From assembly GCF_020037125.1 (NCBI RefSeq), contig NZ_JAIQDG010000012.1:1-64000 (forward strand): 64,000 bases of DNA, read 5' to 3'. Origin of the DNA: Myxococcus sp. RHSTA-1-4 (GTDB taxonomy: Bacteria > Myxococcota > Myxococcia > Myxococcales > Myxococcaceae). This document shows, one piece after another, positions 47,289-56,695 of this stretch. Below the pieces are notes generated by a model, which made no database searches, had not been told where the DNA came from, and saw nothing but the letters and a program-made list of their open reading frames with translations. The position numbers were made by a program, and so were the translations under genes. Position 1 is the first letter of the stretch. Each line of letters starts with the position of its first letter.

Positions 47289-48500
47289 GTGCTGACGCGG
47301 GAGCTGCTCAACTTCCGGGTGCGCGAGGGCATGCTGCGTCCCGCCTTCGTGAAGCGCACCGACGCGGCGCTGCTGGCCCTGGCCGGGGAGCTGCTCGCGG
47401 AGGTGGAGGCCTCACGCGGTGCACGGCTGGACGACCTGGAGGAGTCGCTCGGGCTGAAGGCCGGCGCCTTCACCCGGCCCAAGGTGGCCCGCGGGCTGGT
47501 GAAGCTGCTGCTGGACCGGCTCCTCTTCGACGAGCCCTCACCGGGCGTGGGTGAGGCGCGCTGGGAGCGGCTGAAGGCCGCGGCCCGGGTGCTGCGCGCG
47601 CTGCCGCCGGACGCGACGGTGGAGTCCTACGAGGCGCGGCTGGCGGAGGCGCTGCCCGTGCCGCTGCCCGAGGCGCGCGAGGCGCTCTACGCGGACCTCC
47701 CCGGGAATCGGCGGCTGGTGGGCTGGGACGGCGAGCCCCTCGGCGCGCAGGCGCTGGTGGACCGCTACAACCTGGCGCTGGCACAGGGACCGCTGCTGAC
47801 GGCGCGGCGCCTCACGCTGCGGGCGCTCGCGCCGGAGCTGCTGCGGGTGCGAAAGGTGCTGCGGTGGCTGAAGTTCTGCCGGCTGGTGGCGGAGGTGAAG
47901 CGCGTCGGCGAGGACTGGACGCTGGACGTCGAGGGGCCGGGAGCCATGCTGGCCTTGCAGAAGAAGTATGGCCTGCAGCTCGCCTCGTTCCTGTCGGTGG
48001 TGCCGGTGTTGAAGCACTGGGAGCTGACGGCCACGGTGGAGACGGCGCGCACGCAGGCCACGCTGGCGCTGAGCGACAAGGACCCGCTGGTATCGCCGCT
48101 GCCCACCGCGCTGGGCCACGTGCCGGAGGAGGTGGCGTCGCTGGCGGAGGGCTTCGCGGATGACGCGTGGGAGGTGGACCTGACGCCGCTGCCCCGGCAC
48201 ATGGGAGCCGCCGGGCTGTGCGTGCCGGACCTGACCTTCCGTCACCGCGAGTCGCGGCGCGAGGTGGCGCTGGAGCTGTTCCACGCGTGGCACGCGAGGC
48301 CGCTGGCGCGCAGGCTGGAGGAGCTGCGCTCGCGGCCGGACGGAGGGCTGCTGCTGGGCGTGGACCGCGCGCTGGCGAAGGAGTCGGGGGAGCGAGAGGC
48401 GCTGGAGGCCCACCCGCAGGTGGTCCTCTTCAACGGCTTTCCGTCGGCGCGGAGGCTGCGCGAGCGGCTCGCGCGGATGGTGGAGGGGCCCGGGAGATGA
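47289..48500 (+). CDS. Bax1-like nuclease (DUF790)
   Basis: This 403-residue protein belongs to DUF790/Bax1. It starts LTRELLNFRVREGMLRPAFV and has the family PD-(D/E)XK-type core near residue 315-335 (VPDLTFRHRESRREVALELF), with aspartate, glutamate and glutamate in the right places. Bax1 binds XPB helicase and cuts the DNA that XPB unwinds. It begins with a GTG one base after the XPB stop. The C-terminus carries VLFNGFPSARRLRERL. Confidence 0.8.
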   Translation: MLTRELLNFRVREGMLRPAFVKRTDAALLALAGELLAEVEASRGARLDDLEESLGLKAGAFTRPKVARGLVKLLLDRLLFDEPSPGVGEARWERLKAAARVLRALPPDATVESYEARLAEALPVPLPEAREALYADLPGNRRLVGWDGEPLGAQALVDRYNLALAQGPLLTARRLTLRALAPELLRVRKVLRWLKFCRLVAEVKRVGEDWTLDVEGPGAMLALQKKYGLQLASFLSVVPVLKHWELTATVETARTQATLALSDKDPLVSPLPTALGHVPEEVASLAEGFADDAWEVDLTPLPRHMGAAGLCVPDLTFRHRESRREVALELFHAWHARPLARRLEELRSRPDGGLLLGVDRALAKESGEREALEAHPQVVLFNGFPSARRLRERLARMVEGPGR

Positions 48501-48517
48501 GCGCCGTGGCGGCGGCT

Positions 48518-48886
48518 TCAGCTCCCCTTCGGTTTGAACTGCGCGGCGAGCACGCTGAGGATGCGGATGGAGCTGCGGTCCAGCTGGCGGGCGCGACGCA
48601 TGAGGCGGCGCAGCTCGGCGGACTCGCCGTAGTCGCTCGGCGGTTCGGCGGCCCACTTCACTTCCTGCGACGGCTTCAGGCCCAGCGCCTCGTCGGCGGA
48701 GATGGAGAGCACCACGCACAGCCTGCGGAACGTCTGGATGCTGGGCAGCATGTGGCCGCGCTCCAGTCGCCCGTAGACTTCGCTCGCGATGCCGATGCGC
48801 TCCGCGACGTCTGCCTGCGTCAGGTTCAGGCGGGTCCGTGCGAGGCGCGCTGCTCCTCCGAGCCGGGATGCGAGGGTCTTTTCCAT
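48518..48886 (-). CDS. XRE-family transcriptional regulator
   Basis: This 122-residue protein has an N-terminal helix-turn-helix of the XRE/Cro type: LARTRLNLTQADVAERIGIA followed by SEVYGRLERGHMLPSIQTFRRL. A C-terminal helical part (LRRLMRRARQLDRSSIRIL) may dimerise. It is divergent from the receiver gene and separated from it by a short regulatory gap, so it may control that gene. No target is proven. Confidence 0.82.
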   Translation of the reverse strand: MEKTLASRLGGAARLARTRLNLTQADVAERIGIASEVYGRLERGHMLPSIQTFRRLCVVLSISADEALGLKPSQEVKWAAEPPSDYGESAELRRLMRRARQLDRSSIRILSVLAAQFKPKGS

Positions 48887-48932
48887 GGTCGTTAACCTAC
48901 CGGGTCCGCCTATGTCGATATGACTTGAGAGG

Positions 48933-48961
48933 TTGGCATCCAAGAACTTCCTGGGTAGTCT
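48933..48961 (+). promoter_or_regulatory. Possible sigma-70-like promoter for the receiver gene
   Basis: A TTGGCA (48933-48938) and a TAGTCT (48956-48961) are separated by 17 bases, in the gap between the XRE regulator and the receiver gene. An imperfect palindrome (GTCGATATGAC) lies just upstream near 48914 and could be an operator for the XRE protein. Confidence 0.3.
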
Positions 48962-49012
48962 TGTAGGCAAGCAACCTCGTGCATCGCGCCAGTCGCACGG
49001 GCTCTCGCGGTG

Positions 49013-49390
49013 ATGGACTCGAAGAAAATGCTGACCTTCCTGTTCGTGGACGAAGACCCGCGCTCGCTCGCGGCGCTGCGGCGTCTGGTGAGAGACCTGC
49101 CGGGCTGCAAGCGCTTCGCGCGAGGCGCGGCGGAGGCGCTCGCCCTCGTGAGGGAGGAGGCTCCGGCGGTGGTGGTGAGCGGTGATTTGTTGCCGGATGG
49201 TGACGGACTGGGGCTGCTGGAGCTGGTGCGGGCGCGCTACCCGCGCACGGCCTGCGCGCTGCACGCGGTGACGCCCCCCGTGACTCCGCGCGCCCGCGGC
49301 ATCACCTGGATGGACCGCGCCGCGCCACCCGCGGAGGTGCATGCCCTGTTGCGCGCGCTGGGGTCGGGGAGGGTGCTCCGGCCTGCTTGA
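49013..49390 (+). CDS. Single-domain response-regulator receiver protein
   Basis: This 125-residue protein has an acidic pair in FLFVDEDPRSL, the phosphoacceptor aspartate in SGDLLPDGDGLGLLELV, and a C-terminal helix. The conserved threonine/serine and lysine of receivers are poorly conserved (ALHAVTPP, then TWMDRAAPP). It may therefore be a weak or phosphate-independent receiver. The giant hybrid kinase starts 126 bases downstream on the same strand. Confidence 0.7.
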   Translation: MDSKKMLTFLFVDEDPRSLAALRRLVRDLPGCKRFARGAAEALALVREEAPAVVVSGDLLPDGDGLGLLELVRARYPRTACALHAVTPPVTPRARGITWMDRAAPPAEVHALLRALGSGRVLRPA

Positions 49391-49515
49391 CGGGTTGGGT
49401 GGGCGGGGGCGCAGGAGGCTGGGGGCAGCCGGCGCTCCAGCCCGTCCCTCGGCGCGGCCGGCCATGGGAGCGGGCATTACGGACGCCCCGAGCGTGTCTA
49501 ATTCATGACGTTCCC

Positions 49516-52500
49516 ATGTACACGGTCACCGAGACGCTTCATGAGAGCAGCCGGACGCTCCTCTACCGGGGGCTCCGGGACAGCGATCGGCGCCCCGTCG
49601 TGCTCAAGGTGCTCGCGCCCGGGCACCGCCCGCAGGACCTCGAGCGCCTGAGACACGAGTACCAGCTCCTCGGCACGCTCCACCTCCCGCCCGCGGTAGC
49701 TCCCCTCGCGCTCGACACGTTTCGCGGCATGCCCGCGCTGGTCATGGAGGATTTCGGCGGCGCGTCGCTCGACGGCCAGCTCGGCCCCCCCATGGAGACG
49801 GGGCGGTTCCTTCCGCTCGCGATACGGCTCACAGCGGCGGTCGCGGAGCTCCACCAGCGCAACGTCATCCACAAGGACCTGAAGCCGCAGAACGTCCTGG
49901 TCCACCCCGGCACGGGAGAGGTGAAGCTCGTGGACTTCGGCATCGCCTCGCGCCTGCCGGATGAACATGGGCCCATTGGAAGCACGAGATGGATCGAGGG
50001 CTCGCTCCCCTACATGTCTCCCGAGCAGACGGGGCGCATGAACCGGAGCCTCGATCAGCGCAGCGACCTGTATTCGCTGGGCATCACGTTCTACGAGATG
50101 CTGACCGGGAGGCTGCCTTTCGAGGCGGAGGATCCGCTCGAGTGGGTGCACTGCCACATCGCCCGGTCGCCTCTGCCCCCGGCGGACGTGCTCGCAACGG
50201 TGCCCGAGGCCATCTCGGCCATCGTGATGAAGCTGCTCGCGAAGCAGCCCGAAGAACGCTTCCAGAGCGCAGCCGGGCTGCAACGCGACCTCGAGACCTG
50301 CCTCGCGCAATGGCGCGCGAGCGGGAGCATTGCGCCGTTTCCGCCAGGCGAACGCGACGACGGGGCCGACCGCTTCCAGATTCCGCGGAAGCTGTATGGG
50401 CGCAACGAGGAGCAGGCCGCCCTGCTGGCCGCCTTCGAGCGGGTCGTCGCCACGGGGACGCCGGAGCTGATGAAGGTCTCCGGGTACGCGGGCATTGGAA
50501 AGTCCTCACTGGTCCACGAGCTTCACAAGCCCATCGTCGCCGCTCGGGGACTCTTCGCGTCCGGGAAGGCCGCCCCCTATCAGCGCGACATTCCGTATGC
50601 GCTGGGGGTCCAGGCAGTCCGGGAGCTCGTGTTGGACGTCCTCGCCGGGAGCGAGGAGAGCATCGCCGAATGGAAGCAGCGGCTTCAGGCCGCACTCGGG
50701 AACCATGGCCAGCTCATCGTGGACGTGATTCCACCGGTGGAGCACATCATCGGCCGGCAGCCGCCGGTTCCCGAGCTGCCACCGACCGAGGCGCACAACC
50801 GCTTCCGTACCGTGTTCCGGCACTTCATTGGCGTCTTCGCACAGAAGCCACACCCCCTCACCCTCTTCCTCGACGACCTCCAATGGGCCGACTCCGGAAG
50901 CCTCGCACTGCTCGTGGATCTACTGACCCATCCCGAGCTGCGGTACCTCTTTGTCGTCGGGGCCTATCGCGACAATGAAGTGTCCGCCAGCCATCCCTTG
51001 ATGCTGATGCTGGAGCGCCTGCGGAAGGCCGCCGCGCATGTCTCGAGCATCGTGCTCCGTCCACTCCAGGAGGCGCACCTCGCCGCCTTCCTCGGCGATG
51101 CGCTGCACTGCCTCCCCGAAGAAGCGGGGCCGCTCGCGAGGCTCCTGGAGGAGAAGACGGCGGGCAATCCGTTCTTCGCCATCCAGTTCCTCACCGCGCT
51201 CCATGACGAGCACCTCATCGCGTTCGATGCTTCCTCCAGGGCGTGGCATTGGGACATCGAGAAGATCCGCGCCAAGGGCTTCACGGACAATGTCGCCGAG
51301 CTCATGGCGGGCAAGCTCCAGCGGCTCCCCACTGCCACCCAGGAGGCCCTGAAGCTCGCCGCCGGCGCGGGCAGCAGCGTGGAGCTCGAGTTGCCCGCCA
51401 CGCTGCTCGGCCGCGACGAGGAGGAGACCCGGACGGCCCTGTGGGAAGCCGTCCGTGCGGGCCTCCTCGTCTGCGCCGGGCGCCGTTACACGTTCGTCCA
51501 CGATCGCGTGCGGGAAGCGGCCTATGCGCTCATCCCGGAGGAGTCGCGGGCCGCCGTCCATCTGCGGATTGGCCGGTTCCTGATGTCGCGATTCGGGGAG
51601 GCCCCGGCCGACGAGCGGCTGTTCGACCTGGTCACCCAGCTCAACCGCGGGGCCGGGCTCATCGTCGACGAGCGTGAGCGGGCCCTGCTCTGCCGGCTGG
51701 ACTTCCGGGCCGGGCGGAGGGCGAAGGCGTCCAGCGCCTACGCGTCGGCCGTTGGCTACCTCACCCAGGCGGCGCGGCTGTTGCCGCCAGAGGCGTGGAG
51801 CACGCACTACGAAGAGACGCTCGCACTCCACCTGGAGCTCGCGGAGAGTGAGGTCCTGGTCGGCCACTTCCAGCAGGCCGACATGCTGTTCAGCCTGATG
51901 CTCGAGAAGGCGCGGACCCATCTTGATCGCGTCGAGGTCTGGACCCTCCGGATGCGCATGTATCAGGTCATCGGCAGACCGGGGGACGGGGTGACGTTGA
52001 TGCTCGAGGGGCTCCGGCTCTTCGGGATGAGCCTCCCGGACGAGGACTCGGCCCTCGGGGGAGCGCTGGAAGCGGAGCAGCGGGAGGTCTCGCTCAACCT
52101 GCGGGGGCGCCGCATCGCCGACCTCGTGGACGCTCCGGTCGCGACCGACCCCAACGTGCGCGCCATCATCCGGCTGCTCGTCACGGCCATGCCCTGCGCG
52201 AACATCGGCCGGCCCAGGGTCTTCCCCCTGATTGTCATGCGGGCGTTGAACCTCTCCCTGCGGCACGGGAACACCGAGGACTCCTGCTTCACGTACAGCG
52301 CCTACGGCACGCTGCTCATCTCGGTCTTCGGCGACATTCCCTCCGCCTTCGAGTTCTCCGAGATGTCGATCCGGTTGAACGAGAAGTTCGGCGACCTCCG
52401 GCAGCGGGGAATCATCCTCTACCTGCATGCGCACTTCATCCACTGCTGGCGCAAGCCGATGTCCACCGTCACCCCCATCCTGGAGAGGGTCCTGCCCGCC

Positions 52501-55200
52501 TTTCTGGACGTCGGGGAGTTCGTGTTCGCCTCGTACCATGGCTTCTGGTCGACCTGGCTGGCGGTGGAGCGGGGCGACACGCTCGATGACGTTCTCCGGG
52601 AGGCCCGCAAATACGTGGCGTTCGCGCGCGAATCCCACAACGACGTCATGAGGGAGCTCATCACCGCGGAGCAGCAGTTCGTGGCAAGCCTGAAGGGACG
52701 GACGCGGGAGCTGGCGAGCTTCGACGATGAGCAGTTCAGCGAATCCGAATGCCATGCGAAGCTGGTCCGGGCGAACTTCGGCACCGGGCTCGTCGCCCTC
52801 CAGATTGCGAAGCAGGTCTCCGCCTTCATCTTCGGGCGGTACGACGAGGCGCTGGCATGCGCCGGGCGGGTGGCGCCGGAAATCGGGGCCGTGCTGGCCA
52901 CGACCATCGAGGCCACCCACCACTTCTACCACGCGCTCACCCTGGCAGCGCTCCATCCGCGGGTCTCCGAGGAGCGGCAGCGCGAGTTCGCACGGCTCCT
53001 CACGGAGGAACTACGGAGACACGAGCTCTGGGCGCGGCACTGTCCCGAGAACTATCAGAACCGGTTTGCCCTGGTGTCCGCCGAGGTCGCGCGCATCGAA
53101 GGACGGGAGCTCGATGCCGAGCGCCGCTACGAGGAGGCCATCCGCTCCGCGCGGGACAACGGCTTCGTGCAGAACGAAGCGCTCGCGTGCGAGCTCGCGT
53201 CGAAGTTCTACCGGGGGCGAGGATTGCCGTTCGCCGCCGATGCCTACCTCCGCGAGGCCCGCTCGTGCTACTCGCGGTGGGGCGCCGATGAGAAGGTGCG
53301 GCAGCTCGACCAGCACCATCCCCAGGTCCGCGAGTCGCAGGCGCTCGCCCCCGCTGCCACGTTCGCCGCCCGGGCCGAGCAGCTCGACCTCCTCTCGGTG
53401 GTCAAGGCGTCGCAGACCATCTCCGGGGAGCTCGTCCTCGACAAGCTCGTGCGAACGCTGCTCCAGGTCGTGCTCGAGCAGTGCGGCGCACGGAGAGGCG
53501 CGCTCATCATTCCCAGGGACGGCGAGCTGACCCTCGAAGCGGAGGCCGCCTTCGACGAGCAGGGCGTGACGACGAAGCTGCTGCCGTCGGTGCCGGCCGC
53601 ATCGTCCTCGCGCGTCCCGATTTCGCTCATCCAGTACGTGCGGCGGACGCGGGAGCGCGTGATTTTGAATGACGCCGTGCGGGCGCGGTATGCGTCGGAC
53701 CCGTATCTTGCCCGCGAGAAGCCGAGGTCGGTGTTGTGCCTGCCCGTCCTCCGGCAGGCGGAGGTCGTCGCCATTCTGTACCTCGAGAACAACCTCGTCT
53801 CCGACGCATTCACGCCGGAGCGGCTGGCGACCCTGGAGCTGCTCGCCACCCAGGCGGCCATCTCGTTGGAGAATGCGCTGCTGCTGGCCAAGGAGCAGGC
53901 GGCACGGACGGCAGCGGAGGAAGCCGAACGCCGCGCGGCGTTTCTCGCCGAGGCAGGACAGCTCCTGTCCGAATCACTCGACTCCGGGGAAATCCTCGCG
54001 CGATTCAGCCGGCTCTGCGTGCGCTCATTCGCGGACTGGTGTCTGCTGGACGTGCTCGAGGCGGGCGGAGAGCTCCAGCGGGTGGCGGCGGCACATTCCG
54101 ACGCCCAGCAGCGGAGTCCCCCCGGCTGGGACTCCCCCCCACCCGCCCTCTCCCTGGGCATCCAGCAGGCAGTGGAGCCGTCCCTCCTCCCGGAGGTTTC
54201 GGATGCGTCACTGCGAACGTCGCCCCTGGATGAGTCCTCGCGCGCGCTCCTCCAGGCGCTGGGCGCACACACGGCGATGGTCGTCCCGCTCGTGGCTCGA
54301 GGACAGCACCTCGGGGTGCTCACGCTCGCCTCGGCGAAGCCCGGCCGCCCATATGGGCGTGAGGACCTGGAGCTTGCCCGGGAGTTGGCTCAGCGCGCGG
54401 CGATCGCCATCGACAACACGCGGCTGCACCGCCGCACCCTCGAGGCCCTGCGCCTTCGCGAGGAGTTCCTCTCGGTCGCCTCCCACGAGCTCAACACCCC
54501 CATGACGTCGCTGTCGCTCTCGTTGCAGAGCGTGCTCCGCGCGACCCGGAAGGGGCGGACTCTCGAGCCCGACCTCCTGGACAGAACGGTCGACCTTGCA
54601 TGGCGGCAGGGACAGCGGCTCAACCGCCTCATTGGCGAGCTGCTGGACGTGTCACGAATCGAGTCCGGGAGCCTCGTCCTGGAGCTCTCCGAGGTGGACC
54701 TCGCGTCCCTCGCGCGTGAGGTGGTCCAGCGGTTCACATCGGATCTCACCCAGACCCAGTCCTCCGTGACGATTCGAGGCGCGCCCTCGGTCATGGGCCG
54801 GTGGGACCGCTCACGCATCGACCAGGTGCTGACGAACCTGCTCTCGAATGCCCTGAAGTTCGGCGGTGGGAAACCCATCGAAATCGACATCACACAGGAC
54901 AACGGGACGGCGCGCCTCGCCGTGACGGACCGGGGCATCGGCATCGACTCGTCCCGGCAGGCCCGGATCTTCGAGCGCTTCGAGCGAGCGGTTTCAGTGC
55001 GCCACTACGGCGGTCTCGGGCTGGGTCTGTACATCTGCCGGAGAATCGTCGAGGCCCATGGCGGCTCCATCCGGGTCGAAAGCCATCCGGCGCAAGGTGC
55101 CACCTTCACGGTCGAGCTCCCCCGCATGCCGCCGCCGGAAGCCGCGGACACGCGGCCCGCTTCGACGCACCTGCGTGCTCCGGGCGAGCTCGAGCACTGA
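49516..55200 (+). CDS. Giant hybrid Ser/Thr kinase - AAA ATPase - TPR - GAF - histidine kinase
   Basis: This 1894-residue protein joins several signalling modules. Residues about 1-270 are a Ser/Thr kinase with VLKVLAPG, HKDLKPQN (119-126), DFGIASRL (140) and SLPYMSPEQTG. An AAA-type ATPase follows, with P-loop GYAGIGKSS (about 323-331) and Walker B LTLFLDDLQWAD (about 450). Residues about 700-1270 are helical and TPR-like. Two GAF domains lie near 1295-1455 and 1475-1640. The C-terminus is a histidine kinase with the SHELNTPMTS H-box (about 1656-1665), the TNLLSNALKFGG N-box and GGLGLGLYICRRIVEAHGG. Such Ser/Thr-plus-His hybrids are known in cyanobacteria and myxobacteria. No receiver is fused; nearby candidates are at 49013 and 44887. 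The start at 49516 lacks a good ribosome-binding site. Confidence 0.9.
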   Translation: MYTVTETLHESSRTLLYRGLRDSDRRPVVLKVLAPGHRPQDLERLRHEYQLLGTLHLPPAVAPLALDTFRGMPALVMEDFGGASLDGQLGPPMETGRFLPLAIRLTAAVAELHQRNVIHKDLKPQNVLVHPGTGEVKLVDFGIASRLPDEHGPIGSTRWIEGSLPYMSPEQTGRMNRSLDQRSDLYSLGITFYEMLTGRLPFEAEDPLEWVHCHIARSPLPPADVLATVPEAISAIVMKLLAKQPEERFQSAAGLQRDLETCLAQWRASGSIAPFPPGERDDGADRFQIPRKLYGRNEEQAALLAAFERVVATGTPELMKVSGYAGIGKSSLVHELHKPIVAARGLFASGKAAPYQRDIPYALGVQAVRELVLDVLAGSEESIAEWKQRLQAALGNHGQLIVDVIPPVEHIIGRQPPVPELPPTEAHNRFRTVFRHFIGVFAQKPHPLTLFLDDLQWADSGSLALLVDLLTHPELRYLFVVGAYRDNEVSASHPLMLMLERLRKAAAHVSSIVLRPLQEAHLAAFLGDALHCLPEEAGPLARLLEEKTAGNPFFAIQFLTALHDEHLIAFDASSRAWHWDIEKIRAKGFTDNVAELMAGKLQRLPTATQEALKLAAGAGSSVELELPATLLGRDEEETRTALWEAVRAGLLVCAGRRYTFVHDRVREAAYALIPEESRAAVHLRIGRFLMSRFGEAPADERLFDLVTQLNRGAGLIVDERERALLCRLDFRAGRRAKASSAYASAVGYLTQAARLLPPEAWSTHYEETLALHLELAESEVLVGHFQQADMLFSLMLEKARTHLDRVEVWTLRMRMYQVIGRPGDGVTLMLEGLRLFGMSLPDEDSALGGALEAEQREVSLNLRGRRIADLVDAPVATDPNVRAIIRLLVTAMPCANIGRPRVFPLIVMRALNLSLRHGNTEDSCFTYSAYGTLLISVFGDIPSAFEFSEMSIRLNEKFGDLRQRGIILYLHAHFIHCWRKPMSTVTPILERVLPAFLDVGEFVFASYHGFWSTWLAVERGDTLDDVLREARKYVAFARESHNDVMRELITAEQQFVASLKGRTRELASFDDEQFSESECHAKLVRANFGTGLVALQIAKQVSAFIFGRYDEALACAGRVAPEIGAVLATTIEATHHFYHALTLAALHPRVSEERQREFARLLTEELRRHELWARHCPENYQNRFALVSAEVARIEGRELDAERRYEEAIRSARDNGFVQNEALACELASKFYRGRGLPFAADAYLREARSCYSRWGADEKVRQLDQHHPQVRESQALAPAATFAARAEQLDLLSVVKASQTISGELVLDKLVRTLLQVVLEQCGARRGALIIPRDGELTLEAEAAFDEQGVTTKLLPSVPAASSSRVPISLIQYVRRTRERVILNDAVRARYASDPYLAREKPRSVLCLPVLRQAEVVAILYLENNLVSDAFTPERLATLELLATQAAISLENALLLAKEQAARTAAEEAERRAAFLAEAGQLLSESLDSGEILARFSRLCVRSFADWCLLDVLEAGGELQRVAAAHSDAQQRSPPGWDSPPPALSLGIQQAVEPSLLPEVSDASLRTSPLDESSRALLQALGAHTAMVVPLVARGQHLGVLTLASAKPGRPYGREDLELARELAQRAAIAIDNTRLHRRTLEALRLREEFLSVASHELNTPMTSLSLSLQSVLRATRKGRTLEPDLLDRTVDLAWRQGQRLNRLIGELLDVSRIESGSLVLELSEVDLASLAREVVQRFTSDLTQTQSSVTIRGAPSVMGRWDRSRIDQVLTNLLSNALKFGGGKPIEIDITQDNGTARLAVTDRGIGIDSSRQARIFERFERAVSVRHYGGLGLGLYICRRIVEAHGGSIRVESHPAQGATFTVELPRMPPPEAADTRPASTHLRAPGELEH

Positions 55201-55215
55201 TTCCACCGGGGAAAA

Positions 55216-55753
55216 GTGAGGCAGCGCGCGTTGGTCGACGGCTGGCGGCAGGTCAGCAAGAAGATCGTGCCCGGCGCGAAGCTCATCGCCACCGATGCCA
55301 GGTGCTACTCCGTCATGCAGTTGAACGTAGCCCTCAACGAGGCGGAGCGAGACGAAGGGCGCTCATTGCTCGCGTCCTCGGGCGGCTACGTCGACGGAGC
55401 GCAAGGCAGGAACACGCCCTCGTCGTACGAGCGAATCTGCCAGCGGCAGAGCGACCCGGACGGATGCCTCCGTCTCATTACAGGAGGCTTCACCTTCGGC
55501 CCGATGGAGCGGCGCATGATGGCGCTCTACTTCGCCATCGATACCGTCTGGGATGGAGTGGAAGAAGCCATCAAGGACCATGCGAACCCGACCGCACTCC
55601 GCGCGTTGGTGACGACCCTGATAGGAAGGGCGCTCGTCACGTTGGTGGCACCCGAGCCCATCATGAAGTTCGTCGCTATCGCCCTGACAGCATCCCTCAT
55701 CGCAGGAAGGAACCCTGCTGCGTCAACTCATCACGAAGGACCCCGGAGCCTGA
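55216..55753 (+). pseudogene. SitA-like polymorphic toxin, truncated and internally deleted
   Basis: The frame from 55216 includes GGFTFGPMERRMMALYFAID, TVWDGVEEAIKDHANPTALR and LVTLVAPEPIMKFVAIALTA. This is the conserved middle section of SitA-type myxobacterial polymorphic toxin lipoproteins. No lipobox or signal peptide is present and the frame lacks the usual toxin C-terminal half. The open frame then leaves the expected sequence near IAGRNPAASTH and runs into the immunity gene. In the +1 frame a tail LRQLITKDPGA stops at 55753, four bases before the immunity start; this may be the original C-terminus left after a deletion. It looks like a dead toxin. Confidence 0.5.
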
Positions 55754-55756
55754 AAC

Positions 55757-56329
55757 ATGGCAAGGCGCTTCTTTGACCTGAAGATCGATGTGAATGTGCC
55801 AGGGCGTTGGTATCTAGCGGAGCCGACCAACCTCGCAGGAGAGGAAGTAGAAGACATCTGGGCATTCATGCAGGGGCGACCGGTTGAGATAACCGAACGG
55901 CTGCGCATTCCCATCTTCAGGCCCGGCAAGCCGCTTGACATCGAGTTTGCCGGAGCTGGGCAAACCCCGATCATCAGTGGGCGGGTGGCGTCCGTATTCC
56001 GCGAGATGGCGCCCCAAGACGTACAGCTCTTCCCTGTTGAGGTCGAGGGTCAATCAGAGCCCTACTTCTTGCTGAACGTCGCGCGGGAAATCCGGTGCAT
56101 CGATGATGCAGCCTGCGAGGCGGTGCAGTACTTCACCAAGGAAGATGTGCGCTCGGACAAGGCCGGGCAATACCGGTCTGTCGCCGGCCTGCGCATAGAC
56201 ACATCGAAAGTCGGTGACGCCCGCGTGTTCCGGCTCTGGGGCTACCACGTGTCCATCATCGTCAACGAAGAGCTCAAGGAAGCCCTGGAGCGGGTCGGCA
56301 TCCTCGGTGGCCGTTTCGACGAGGTCTGA
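55757..56329 (+). CDS. Imm11-family (DUF1629) immunity protein
   Basis: This 190-residue protein has the Imm11 signature seen in myxobacterial toxin-immunity pairs: YLAEPTNLAGEEVEDIWAF, GKPLDIEFAGAGQTPIISGR, VASVFREMAPQDVQLFPVEV and LLNVAREIRCIDDA. The family neutralises cognate SitA-like toxins delivered between Myxococcus cells after outer-membrane exchange. It has GGAG upstream of the ATG. The adjacent toxin gene is decayed, so it may be an orphan that protects against toxin from neighbours. Confidence 0.75.
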   Translation: MARRFFDLKIDVNVPGRWYLAEPTNLAGEEVEDIWAFMQGRPVEITERLRIPIFRPGKPLDIEFAGAGQTPIISGRVASVFREMAPQDVQLFPVEVEGQSEPYFLLNVAREIRCIDDAACEAVQYFTKEDVRSDKAGQYRSVAGLRIDTSKVGDARVFRLWGYHVSIIVNEELKEALERVGILGGRFDEV

Positions 56330-56614
56330 ATCGGTCCGCGTCCGTACGGTCGACCGGACTTTCCCGGAGGATATTGGCCGCCTCCCACAGATGGGACTCC
56401 AGTTCCCCGAGCGTCACGGGACCGGGCGCTGGGTCTTGCGTCTTTGGGGGGGCTGCCACCGCCGAATGAACGAGCTGTTCCGGCCGGGCCTTCATTCGTT
56501 TCTGGGTACACATGACGTGGAGGCTTAGAGCTGCACTCCTCTATCAGGAGTTGCCCGGCTTCGCCGATGGGTCCGCGCAGGCAGGGTACCTTCCCGCGGC
56601 CAACGGGGAGAGCC
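56330..56614. other. Intergenic region after the immunity gene
   Basis: About 285 bases without a recognised gene. An inverted repeat, ACTCCT-ctatc-AGGAGT (56535-56551), could be a hairpin regulatory element or weak terminator. The region ends at the small ORF's ribosome-binding site (GGGGAG). Confidence 0.35.
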
Positions 56615-56695
56615 ATGCACTGGAAGACGGCCGTGAGGTGGTTGCTGGCGAATCCCGAGAAAGCCGCAGCGCAAATCACCGAGGACGAGGAGTGA
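56615..56695 (+). CDS. 26-residue small protein, coupled to the cysteine-rich gene
   Basis: The ATG at 56615 has GGGGAG seven bases upstream and opens a 26-codon frame that reads MHWKTAVRWLLANPEK, then AAAQITEDEE. Its TGA overlaps the GTG start of the next gene. It is amphipathic and helix-prone. It is too short for most gene finders, yet has the strongest ribosome-binding site in this stretch. It may be a leader peptide that couples translation of the next gene or a small functional protein. Confidence 0.45.
   Translation: MHWKTAVRWLLANPEKAAAQITEDEE

Noticed and set aside
50920-52956. Minus-strand frame opposite the hybrid kinase ATPase/TPR region
   Set aside because: It has no recognisable domain and is fully covered by the kinase coding frame.
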